From contig CAYPWF010000078.1 of the NCBI GenBank assembly GCA_964414345.1, positions 1 to 15,634 of the forward strand: a DNA stretch of 15,634 bases, in the 5' to 3' direction. Of the stretch, positions 1 through 6,800 are shown piece after piece. A program made the translations under genes and the position numbers. This stretch comes from Desulfocorpusculum sp964414345. Its GTDB lineage: Bacteria; Desulfobacterota; Desulfocorpusculales; Desulfocorpusculum. Numbering within the stretch: the first letter of the stretch is position 1; each line of letters begins with the position of its first letter. The notes below the pieces were generated by a model. It searched no databases. It worked only from the letters and a program-made list of their open reading frames with translations, and was not told where the DNA came from.

Positions 1-56
1 TAAGGGAAGGCGGTCGTACAGTGGGCGCCGGCGTGGTAAGCGACATCGTGGAGTAA
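1..56 (+). CDS. tuf: Elongation factor Tu, 3' end only
   Basis: EF-Tu is the GTPase that delivers aminoacyl-tRNA to the ribosomal A site. Only the C-terminal end is in the window. Reading from position 3 gives REGGRTVGAGVVSDIVE followed by TAA at 54-56, the highly conserved end of EF-Tu domain 3. The first two bases are the tail of the preceding codon, which is Ile in most homologues. The gene starts upstream of the window. It lies 16 nt before rpmG in the usual tuf-rpmG-trnW-secE-nusG order. A second tuf gene begins at the right edge, so this genome carries at least two copies. Confidence 0.93.
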   Translation, partial: REGGRTVGAGVVSDIVE

Positions 57-72
57 AACGGGAGACTGGCTC

Positions 73-222
73 ATGAGGGAAATCGTCACCCTCGCCTGCA
101 CCGAGTGCAAGCGACGGAACTATACTACCACCAAGAACAAGCGCACTACGCCTGACCGTTTGGAGTTCAAGAAGTACTGTCGGTTCTGTCAAAGGCATAC
201 GCCCCACCGTGAGACCAAGTGA
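73..222 (+). CDS. rpmG: 50S ribosomal protein L33
   Basis: L33 is a small large-subunit protein near the ribosomal E site. This 49-residue protein begins MREIVTLACTECK and ends in HRETK. It has two CxxC pairs, C9/C12 and C36/C39, which form a zinc-ribbon knuckle, so it is the cysteine-containing (zinc-binding, 'C+') form. In some bacteria the C+ form is paired with a zinc-independent paralogue elsewhere in the genome. The ATG at 73 is preceded by GGGAG at 60-64, an 8-nt spacing. The gene lies between tuf and tRNA-Trp, its commonest bacterial location. Its length is normal for the family. Confidence 0.96.
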   Translation: MREIVTLACTECKRRNYTTTKNKRTTPDRLEFKKYCRFCQRHTPHRETK

Positions 223-260
223 CCGCTTGACGGGGTGGCGTTGAGAGAGATCGGGGAAAC

Positions 261-337
261 AGGCCAGTAGCTCTAACGGCTAGAGCACCGGACTCCAAAT
301 CCGGGGGTTGGGGGTTCGAATCCCTCCTGGCCTGCCA
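261..337 (+). tRNA. trnW: tRNA-Trp (anticodon CCA)
   Basis: A complete cloverleaf can be drawn. The acceptor stem is 261-267 with 327-333 (AGGCCAG/CTGGCCT, 7 pairs). The D stem is 270-273/283-286. The anticodon stem is 288-292/300-304 (CCGGA/TCCGG), with loop CTCCAAA and anticodon CCA at 295-297. The T stem is 310-314/322-326, with a TTCGAAT loop. The discriminator is G334 and the 3' CCA (335-337) is encoded. It lies in the usual place between rpmG and secE, 38 nt from each, and so is probably cut out of the operon transcript. I see no separate promoter or terminator around it. Confidence 0.97.
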
Positions 338-375
338 TTTATATTTCTGGCGGGTTGTAAATCAGGGGTGGTGTG

Positions 376-579
376 ATGGCGGGTTTCGGAGAGATTTATG
401 GGAAGGTGGTCCAGTTCTTCAGGGAAGTTAGAGCCGAGCTGAAACGGGTTACCTGGCCGACCCGCAAAGAAACCCTGGGGGCTACCTCGGTGGTGCTTGT
501 TTTGGTGGCCATAATGGCGTTTTTCTTGGGGATGGTGGACGTGGGGCTTCATGAACTGATGCGAAGGATCCTCCACTGA
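376..579 (+). CDS. secE: Preprotein translocase subunit SecE
   Basis: SecE is the essential clamp subunit of the SecYEG protein-conducting channel in the inner membrane. This 67-residue protein has an amphipathic N-terminal segment with the family signature (FFREVRAELKRVTWPTRKE, about residues 15-34). One transmembrane helix follows (about 37-58, VVLVLVAIMAFFLG core), then a short cytoplasmic or periplasmic tail ending RRILH. This is the common single-span bacterial form, not the three-span E. coli form. I chose the ATG at 376 because AGGGG at 364-368 lies 7 nt upstream. A GTG at 373 in the same frame would add one residue and cannot be excluded. It lies 25 nt before nusG. Confidence 0.95.
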   Translation: MAGFGEIYGKVVQFFREVRAELKRVTWPTRKETLGATSVVLVLVAIMAFFLGMVDVGLHELMRRILH

Positions 580-604
580 GAGGCGAGGAAAAGGGTTCCC
601 TGAC

Positions 605-1135
605 ATGGCACATCGCTGGTACGTGGTTCACACTTATTCGGGGTACGAAAACAAGGTCAAGGCGGCCCTGGAAGAGAGGATCAGGGCTTACGGCCAAGAG
701 GAAAACTTCTCCGAGATTCTGATCCCTTCGGAGAAGGTTGTGGAGCTGGTAAAAGGAGAAAAAAGAACCTCCAACCGTAAGTTTTTCCCTGGTTACATTT
801 TCGTCAAAATGGAGTTGACCGACGAAACCTGGCATATAGTGAAGAACACCCCTAAGGTAACGGGATTCATAGGGAGCAAAACCGAACCTACACCAGTGTC
901 CGACAGGGAGGTAGAGGAAATCATCCAGCAGATAAATGAGGGTGTTCTGAAGCCCAAGCCCAAGTTCGTCTTTGAGAAGGGTGACAGTGTGAGGGTCATT
1001 GACGGGCCCTTTCTGAATTTCAATGGTATAGTGGATGAAGTCAAACCTGAGAAGGGCAAAGTTCGGGTGCTGGTCAGCATCTTCGGGCGTGCTACTCCCG
1101 TAGAGCTGGACTTCGTGCAGGTAGTGAAGAACTGA
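605..1135 (+). CDS. nusG: Transcription termination/antitermination protein NusG
   Basis: NusG is a Spt5-family processivity factor. It binds the RNA polymerase clamp and links polymerase to Rho or to ribosomal S10. The protein is 176 aa, normal for a two-domain NusG. The NGN domain (about 1-110) starts MAHRWYVVHTYSGYENKV and contains FFPGYIFVKM. A linker leads to the C-terminal KOW domain (about 120-176), with KGDSVRVIDGPF and the closing VELDFVQVVKN. No extra inserted domain is visible. The ATG at 605 follows the purine-rich AGGAAAAGGG (587-595). Its neighbours are the canonical secE and rplK. Confidence 0.97.
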   Translation: MAHRWYVVHTYSGYENKVKAALEERIRAYGQEENFSEILIPSEKVVELVKGEKRTSNRKFFPGYIFVKMELTDETWHIVKNTPKVTGFIGSKTEPTPVSDREVEEIIQQINEGVLKPKPKFVFEKGDSVRVIDGPFLNFNGIVDEVKPEKGKVRVLVSIFGRATPVELDFVQVVKN

Positions 1136-1153
1136 CACAACCAGAGGAGACTA

Positions 1154-1582
1154 ATGGCCAAGAAAGTTATAGGCATGGTGAAGTTGCAGGTTCCGGCAGG
1201 CCAAGCCACTCCATCCCCGCCGGTGGGCCCTGCTTTGGGCCAACACGGGGTGAACATCATGGAGTTTTGCAAGGCCTTCAACGCCAAGACTCAGGGACAA
1301 GAAGGTATGATAATCCCTGTGGTGGTGACCATCTTTGCTGACAGGTCATTCACATTTGTCACAAAGACCCCTCCGGCTTCCATCTTGCTAAAAAGAGCTG
1401 CCCAGATAGCCAAGGGGAGTGGACAACCCAACAGGGAGAAGGTGGGGCGGGTGACGCGTTCTCAGGTGGTGGAGATAGCGCGCACCAAATTGCCCGATTT
1501 GAACACCGAAGACCTTGAGGCAGCCGTTCGTTCGGTGGAAGGCACAGCCAAGAGTATGGGTTTGGAGGTGGTTGAGGATTAA
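1154..1582 (+). CDS. rplK: 50S ribosomal protein L11
   Basis: L11 binds the 23S rRNA GTPase-associated region with L10-L12 and contacts EF-G. In many bacteria it is also needed for RelA activation. The protein is 142 aa, full length. The N-terminal domain holds the conserved proline-rich segment (PAGQATPSPPVGPALGQHG, about 14-32), which is the thiostrepton-contact helix. The C-terminal rRNA-binding domain follows a short linker near residue 70 and includes KTPPASILLKRAA and the end GTAKSMGLEVVED. A strong ribosome binding site (AGAGGAG, 1143-1149) precedes the ATG. It is followed by a 116-nt structured spacer before rplA. Confidence 0.98.
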   Translation: MAKKVIGMVKLQVPAGQATPSPPVGPALGQHGVNIMEFCKAFNAKTQGQEGMIIPVVVTIFADRSFTFVTKTPPASILLKRAAQIAKGSGQPNREKVGRVTRSQVVEIARTKLPDLNTEDLEAAVRSVEGTAKSMGLEVVED

Positions 1583-1590
1583 TACGCGAA

Positions 1591-1673
1591 GCAACCCGGA
1601 GGCACCTTTTCCCAAGCCCCTCCAGGGAAGGGGTCCGTAAGGGTCAGACAACGTGTCTGACGCCCAGGGTTGC
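1591..1673 (+). promoter_or_regulatory. Structured rplK-rplA spacer RNA, candidate L1 or leader control element
   Basis: The spacer folds by inspection into a closed three-way junction. The closing stem is GCAACCC (1591-1597) with GGGTTGC (1667-1673). The first arm pairs CCTTTTCCC (1605-1613) with GGGAAGGGG (1625-1633) using two G-U pairs. CGGA/TCCG (1597-1600/1634-1637) extends it below a bulged GGCA. The second arm is a perfect 8-bp hairpin, GTCAGACA (1643-1650)/TGTCTGAC (1654-1661), with a 3-nt ACG loop. It ends about 15 nt before the rplA ribosome binding site. L1 is a known autogenous repressor that binds mRNA in the L11 operon, upstream of rplK in E. coli. Assigning this element to L1 is inference. 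Confidence 0.45.
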
Positions 1674-1698
1674 GGAGCCTGGCAAACTGGAGAGGGAA

Positions 1699-2406
1699 AT
1701 GGCGAGAAGGGGTAAGAAGTATAGGGCTGCCAGGGAAAAGATCGACAGCACCAGAAGATACAGCTTGGAAGATGCTTTGGATCTGGTGTTGCAGACCCAT
1801 TACGCGGCCTTTGACGAAAGTGTGGACGTGGCCATAAGGCTGGGGGTTGATCCAAGACACGCCGACCAGATGGTGCGAGGTGCAGTGGTGTTGCCTCACG
1901 GCCTGGGCAAGCAGGTGAAGGTGCTGGTGTTTGCGAAAGGCGAGAAGGAACGGGAAGCTCAGGAGGCTGGGGCGGATTATGTGGGGGCAGAGGATCTGGC
2001 CGAGAAAATCCAGAAGGAGGGTTGGCTTGATTTCGACAAGGCCATCGCCACTCCGGATCTAATGGGTATGGTGGGCAAGCTGGGAAGGATTCTGGGGCCA
2101 AGAGGTCTCATGCCCAATCCCAAGGTGGGCACTGTCACCTTTGACGTGGCCCGGGCAGTGAGGGAGGTCAAAGCCGGAAAGGTGGACTTCAAGGTGGACA
2201 AAGGCGGAGTTCTGCACGCTCCGGTGGGAAAGGTTTCTTTCGGGAAGGAGCCTTTATTGGAAAACATAAAGACTCTTCTGGAGACCATCGTGCGGTTGAA
2301 GCCCGCCAGCAGCAAAGGGGTTTATCTGAGGGGTATGGCCCTGTCAAGTACAATGGGTCCAGGTGTCAAGGTGGATCCAGCATATATTCGTAATCTGGTT
2401 CGATGA
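1699..2406 (+). CDS. rplA: 50S ribosomal protein L1
   Basis: L1 forms the mobile L1 stalk that helps eject deacylated tRNA from the E site. It is also a translational repressor of its own operon in several bacteria. The 235-aa length is typical. Domain I is formed by both termini: MARRGKKYRAA at the start and the end from about residue 160. Domain II is inserted at about 67-160. The C-terminal part contains the family signature around DVARAVREVKAGKVDFKVDK and the conserved SSTMGPGVKVD near the end. The ATG at 1699 is preceded by GGAGAGGG (1689-1696). It is followed by a 79-nt gap to rplJ. Confidence 0.98.
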   Translation: MARRGKKYRAAREKIDSTRRYSLEDALDLVLQTHYAAFDESVDVAIRLGVDPRHADQMVRGAVVLPHGLGKQVKVLVFAKGEKEREAQEAGADYVGAEDLAEKIQKEGWLDFDKAIATPDLMGMVGKLGRILGPRGLMPNPKVGTVTFDVARAVREVKAGKVDFKVDKGGVLHAPVGKVSFGKEPLLENIKTLLETIVRLKPASSKGVYLRGMALSSTMGPGVKVDPAYIRNLVR

Positions 2407-2485
2407 GTAAAAGGGGTCACAGGAGTTCATGCCGTGCTGATTACCCGGATCTTGATAGATTGGCGCCGGAAAGGAGACTCTTTCG
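2407..2485 (+). promoter_or_regulatory. rplJ leader with short hairpin, possible L10 control region
   Basis: This 79-nt spacer holds a modest hairpin. CCGG (2445-2448) pairs with CCGG (2466-2469) across a 3' bulge TGGCG, and ATCT (2449-2452) pairs with AGAT (2457-2460) around a TGAT loop. The rplJ ribosome binding site AAGGAG (2471-2476) begins immediately after it. L10-L12 complexes repress translation from leaders upstream of rplJ in many bacteria. I could not match this sequence with confidence to the known L10 leader consensus, so the role is a positional inference. The segment CCGGAT..TGATAGATT recurs in shortened form in the next spacer (3059-3072). Confidence 0.3.
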
Positions 2486-3010
2486 GTGAACAGAGAGGAT
2501 AAACAGAAGGCTGTACAGGAGCTGAGGGACAAGTTCGCCAATTACGACGTGGCTGTATTGACCCGTTTCTCGGGCCTTAAGGTTTCGGAACTGGGGGAGC
2601 TGAGAAGGGGACTTAAAAAGATCTCAGTAGAGTACCAAGTGGTCAAAAACACCCTGGTTAAACGAGCCATGGAGGGCTCTGATGTGGCCCTGTTGAGGGA
2701 GCATATAAGAGGTCCCGTAGCAATAGCCTTTGCAAAAGGAGATATTGTATCTCTGGCCAAGGCTTTGACAGGATACATGAAGGAACATCCCAAGTTCCAG
2801 ATAGAGGCCGGAGTGGTAGGGGGAAGGTTGCTGGAGGCTAAGGCTGTGGAAGAAGCAGCCACCCTGCCGAGCCGGGAAGAACTTGTGGCCAAGTTGATGT
2901 TTCTCTTGAATGCTCCGGTGGCAGGCCTTATGAGGGTGATAAGAGAGATCCCAGGCAAACTGATCAGGAGCTTGGATGCTGTGAGGCGGCAAAAGGAATC
3001 CGGGGCATAA
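2486..3010 (+). CDS. rplJ: 50S ribosomal protein L10
   Basis: L10 is the base of the ribosomal stalk. Its N-terminal domain binds 23S rRNA beside L11, and its long C-terminal helix carries two or three L12 dimers. The protein is 174 aa. The N-terminal domain (about 1-130) includes the conserved segments LTRFSGLKVSELGELRR, YQVVKNTLVKRA and GPVAIAF. The C-terminal helix region runs from LLNAPVAGLMRVIREIP to the end. The start is GTG at 2486, supported by AAGGAG at 2471-2476 with 9-nt spacing and by alignment of the usual N terminus. It is followed by an unusually long gap to rplL. Confidence 0.97.
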   Translation: MNREDKQKAVQELRDKFANYDVAVLTRFSGLKVSELGELRRGLKKISVEYQVVKNTLVKRAMEGSDVALLREHIRGPVAIAFAKGDIVSLAKALTGYMKEHPKFQIEAGVVGGRLLEAKAVEEAATLPSREELVAKLMFLLNAPVAGLMRVIREIPGKLIRSLDAVRRQKESGA

Positions 3011-3230
3011 GAGGGGATTTGGAGACAAAGCGCAAGCCAAAAAGAGGCTATCTTAACACCGGATGATAGATTACCCTAAAAATGAGTGTTTCCGAGTTGA
3101 ACCTGGTGTGCTGCGGGAATATCTCTGCCTTAGAACAGGAGGTCAGGTTTTGGCCCCCCTTCATCACCGGCTTGGAAAGAATCAGGGTGAGGTGAAACCA
3201 GAATAAGGGTTCCCTAATGCTGTGGGCATG
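3011..3230 (+). other. First part of the long rplJ-rplL spacer, no confident gene
   Basis: The rplJ-rplL gap is 346 nt in all, far longer than the 66 nt in E. coli. This 5' part holds no recognisable protein gene. A weak sigma70-like pair is present: TTAACA at 3053-3058, 18 nt, then TAAAAA at 3077-3082 (5/6 and 4/6 matches). A small inverted repeat, CTATC/GATAG, lies at 3048-3052 and 3065-3069. A good Shine-Dalgarno AGGAGG (3137-3142) stands 7 nt before a TTG that opens an 18-codon frame ending at 3206. None of these is secure alone. Confidence 0.3.
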
Positions 3231-3322
3231 GCACTTGACATGAGGCGGCCTCGTGCCTCTGGCGGGTGATCTTGATTAAAGCCCGGCAGAACTCCATAAG
3301 GCTGCCAGGGCGGCTCAAGTGC
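3231..3322 (+). promoter_or_regulatory. Structured RNA upstream of rplL, candidate L12 translation or attenuation element
   Basis: An 8-bp perfect closing stem, GCACTTGA (3231-3238) with TCAAGTGC (3315-3322), encloses two hairpins. The first is GAGGC (3242-3246)/GCCTC (3255-3259) with an 8-nt loop. The second is CCC-GGCAG (3282-3289)/CTGCC-A-GGG (3302-3310), 8 bp with one bulged A and a 12-nt loop. The element ends 18 nt before the rplL Shine-Dalgarno CAGGAGG (3341-3347), so it would sit in the untranslated leader of rplL. L12 is made in several-fold excess over L10, and control between the two genes would fit that need. That function is inference; no named riboswitch family was recognised. 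Confidence 0.45.
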
Positions 3323-3356
3323 GAGAAAGAATTCAGGCAACAGGAGGATACAGGAC

Positions 3357-3743
3357 ATGGGAGAGATCAGTAAAGAGCAGTTCATCGATTTCATCAAGAA
3401 CGCCACAGCCATAGAGTTGGCAGAGATCGTCAAAGAGCTGGAGACGATCTTCGGTGTCACGGCCGCCGCCCCGGTGGCTGTGGCCGCAGCAGGTGCGGCT
3501 CCGGTTGCAGCGCAGGTTGTGGAAGAAGAAAAGACCGAGTTCGATGTGGTCCTTAAGGGCTATGGGGACAAGAAGATTCAAGTGATCAAGGTGGTGCGCG
3601 CCCTTACCGGTCTTGGGCTGAAGGAAGCAAAGGACCTGGTGGAAGGTGTGCCCAAGCCCGTGAAAGAGGGTGTTTCCAAGAAGGAGGCCGAGGAAGCCAA
3701 GGCCCAACTTGAGGAAGCAGGCGGGACTGTGGAGATCAAGTAG
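3357..3743 (+). CDS. rplL: 50S ribosomal protein L7/L12
   Basis: L12 is the multicopy stalk protein that recruits and activates the translational GTPases, including the EF-Tu and EF-G encoded nearby. The protein is 128 aa. The N-terminal dimerisation and L10-binding domain (about 1-38) starts MGEISKEQFIDFIKNATAIEL. A flexible Ala/Val/Pro hinge follows (about 39-58). The compact C-terminal domain (about 61-128) contains VVLKGYGDKKIQVIKVVR, the GLGLKEAKDLVEG helix and the closing GGTVEIK. The ATG at 3357 has CAGGAGG at 3341-3347. It is the last ribosomal gene before rpoB. Confidence 0.98.
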   Translation: MGEISKEQFIDFIKNATAIELAEIVKELETIFGVTAAAPVAVAAAGAAPVAAQVVEEEKTEFDVVLKGYGDKKIQVIKVVRALTGLGLKEAKDLVEGVPKPVKEGVSKKEAEEAKAQLEEAGGTVEIK

Positions 3744-3750
3744 CCAGTTC

Positions 3751-3811
3751 CCCCAAGAGGTCCCCAGAAAAGACCTCTGTGGAGCTGTTTTTACAAAGAG
3801 ATTTCTTGGGG
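3751..3811 (+). promoter_or_regulatory. rplL-rpoB attenuator-like element with two exclusive stems
   Basis: AGAGGTC (3756-3762) can pair with GACCTCT (3772-3778), a perfect 7-bp hairpin with a 9-nt loop. A T5 run (3788-3792) lies 9 nt further on. The same arm, extended to CCCCAAGAGGTC (3751-3762), can instead pair with GATTTCTTGGGG (3800-3811). That gives 12 bp including two G-U pairs and places the T run in the loop. The two folds cannot coexist. E. coli has a partial terminator and an RNase III site in the rplL-rpoB gap that lower rpoBC expression relative to the ribosomal genes. A similar role here is inferred from position and fold. The gap between hairpin and T run argues against a canonical intrinsic terminator. 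Confidence 0.45.
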
Positions 3812-3850
3812 TGGGGCAGGCCGGAGAAAGATGCGGCTTTTGGGATCAAC

Positions 3851-3869
3851 GGCCCGTAGCCGTCGGGCC
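3851..3869 (+). promoter_or_regulatory. GC-rich hairpin ahead of the rpoB ribosome binding site
   Basis: GGCCCG (3851-3856) pairs with CGGGCC (3864-3869) around a 7-nt loop. An alternative ACGGC/GCCGT pairing (3849-3853/3859-3863) overlaps it. Pyrimidine-rich CTTACCTTTTCC follows, then the rpoB Shine-Dalgarno GAGAGAGG (3882-3889). It may tune rpoB translation or pause polymerase. Nothing in the sequence decides between these, and the lack of a clean T run makes efficient termination unlikely. Confidence 0.3.
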
Positions 3870-3899
3870 CTTACCTTTTCCGAGAGAGGTGTCTAAAGC

Positions 3900-6800
3900 A
3901 TGGTAGGCACAACTGTCCAGCCGGGTGGGTGGCGAAAGAGCTTCTCCAAGATAGAGAGGGTCGTGGATCTACCCAATCTCATAGATATACAGCGCAAGAG
4001 CTATGAGCGCTTTCTCCAGGCAAATGTGCCGCCAGCTCAGAGGGAGGATATCGGTCTTCAAGGAGCCTTCAAGAGCGTTTTCCCAATCCAGGACTTCAAC
4101 GAGACCGCATCCTTGGAGTTCGTAAACTATTCCCTCGGAGAGCCCAAGTACAGTGTGGAAGAATGTCTGCAGCGCGGGATGACTTACGCCGTACCTGTCA
4201 GAATAACGGTTCGCCTTATAGTCTGGGATGCTGACAAGGAGAAACGTGGCCAGACCATTCGGGACGTCAAAGAGCAGGAGGTGTATTTCGGTGAAATCCC
4301 GCTCATGACAGAGAAGGGAACCTTCATAATAAACGGCACGGAGCGGGTAATAGTCAGCCAACTCCATCGCTCACCGGGCATCTTCTTCGAACATGACAAA
4401 GGCAAGACTCAGGCCAGCGGCAATGTACTTTACTCGGCGCGCATCATCCCCATGAGGGGTTCCTGGTTGGACTTGGAGTTTGACGCCAAAGACATTCTTC
4501 ATGTGCGTATCGACAAACGAAGGAAATTCCCGGTCACAGTGCTTTTAAAGGCCCTCGGTTACACCGTGGAGGATCTGATCAGGTATTTCTATCCGGTGGA
4601 GACCTTGGAGTTCCAAGACGGGCGGATCTACAGGAGGTTGCCTTTGGATCTTCTCTTGGGCACCAAGGCATCAGAGACCATTTTCCTGGAAGGGGAAGAG
4701 GAGCCTCTTGTGAGAAGGGGCGGGCTTATCCGGAAAAAGCACCTCAAGGCTCTTCAGGCTCGCGGGGTGGACAAGGTGCCTTTGAACCCCGAAGACCTTC
4801 CAGAGAAGTTGGCCGCAAGCCCAGTCCTGGATCCCGAGACAGGCGAGATCCTTGTGGACTGTTTACAGAATCTCACCAAGGAACGTGTAGCAATCTTGGA
4901 GGAGAAGGGGATAAAGCGGGTAGAGGCCATTTTCATAGACGAAAGGCGCTTCCTGCGGGCCATGGTGGACACCTTGATTTTGGATAAGGTGGAGGGGGAA
5001 CGTGATGCCATCCTGGAGATCTACAAAAGGCTTAGGCCGGGGAATCCCCCTACTGAGGAGACTGCAAGGGAGTTTTTTCAGAATCTGTTTTTCAATCCCA
5101 GGTACTATGACCTCTCGGCCGTGGGCAGATGGAAACTGAACAGGCGCCTGGGTATCCCCATGGAACAGGCCCCCTTGAGCCAGACGGCCTTGAGGCGGGA
5201 AGACATAATGGAAGCTGTGCGCTATTTACTCGAGTTGCGTGCAGGTCAGGGGCAGATCGACGACATAGACCACTTGGGTAACCGCAGGGTGAAAGCCGTT
5301 GGAGAGCTCATAGAGAACCAGTATAGGATCGGGCTTGTACGGATGGAAAGAGCCATAAAGGAGCGCATGAGTCTTCAGGAGGTGGAGACTCTCATGCCTC
5401 ACGATCTCATCAATGCCAAGCCCGTATCAGCGGTGATCAAGGAATTCTTCGGAAGCAGTCAGCTGAGCCAGTTTATGGATCAGACCAACCCTCTTTCGGA
5501 AATAACCCACAAGAGGCGCTTGAGTGCCTTGGGACCTGGGGGTTTGACCAGAGAACGGGCTGGATTCGAGGTCAGGGACGTACATCCCACCCACTACGGA
5601 AGGATTTGTCCCATAGAGACTCCAGAGGGCCCCAACATAGGGCTCATTGTCTCCTTGAGCACTTATGCTCGGGTCAATGAGATGGGATTTATAGAGACTC
5701 CATACAGAGTGGTAAGGGACGGGGTTGTGACCAAAGAGATCGAATACCTTACTGCTCTGGATGAGGAACAACACGTAATAGCTCAGGCCAATGCTCCTTT
5801 GGACGAGAACGGAAGGTTTACCAGGGAGTTGGTCTCGGTAAGGTACAAAGGGGGTGAGTTTGCCCTTAAGAGGGCCGAGGAAGTGGACCGCATGGACGTC
5901 TCACCCAACCAACTGGTGAGCGTTGCGGCTGCGCTGATACCTTTTCTGGAAAACGATGACGCCAACAGGGCCCTCATGGGCTCCAATATGCAGCGTCAGG
6001 CAGTGCCCTTGGTGGTGACAGAGGCTCCTCTGGTGGGCACAGGTATGGAGCATTCTGTGGCCAGGGACTCTGGAGTGGCTGTAGTGGCAAAAAGATCCGG
6101 CATGGTTGAGAGTGTGGATGCCTCCCGCATAGTGATCCGGGCCGATGCACCTACCCAGGGCGGTCAGGACCCCGGTATAGACATCTACAACCTCATAAAG
6201 TACCAACGCTCCAACCAAAACACATGTATAAACCAAAAGCCCATAGTGCGCAGGGGCCAAAGGGTGCAGGCAGGGCAGATAATAGCGGACGGGCCTGCCA
6301 CCCGTCAGGGGGAGCTGGCACTGGGCCGCAATGTCTTGGTGGCCTTCATGCCCTGGAGGGGCTACAACTTCGAGGACTCCATAGTTGTGAATGAGAGGCT
6401 GGTCCGGGAGGACGTTTTCACTTCGATCCACATAGAAGAGTTCGAGGTGATGGCCCGTGACACCAAACTCGGCAAGGAGGAGATCACCAGGGATATCCCC
6501 AACATAGGCGACGAGAATTTGAAAAATTTGGATGAAAGCGGCATTGTGGCCATAGGGGTGGAGGTCAAGGCCGGAGACATCCTTGTGGGCAAAGTCACGC
6601 CCAAAGGTGAGACCCAACTCTCCCCAGAGGAGAAGTTGTTGAGGGCCATTTTCGGGGAAAAGGCCGGTGAGATAAGGGACACCTCCCTTAGGGTTCCCCC
6701 CGGCGTGGAGGGCACGGTAATAGCCGTGAGGGTTTTCTCCCGTAAAGGAGTAGACAAGGACGAGCGCACCAGGGAAATAGAGGATGAAGAGATAACCCGT

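Noticed and set aside
227..255. TTGACG at 227-232 as a promoter for tRNA-Trp or secE
   Set aside because: The expected -10 position reads ATCGGG, with no match to TATAAT.
3235..3263. TTGACA at 3235-3240 as a -35 box for rplL
   Set aside because: No acceptable -10 hexamer occurs 15-19 nt downstream, and the bases form part of the 8-bp closing stem of the structured element.
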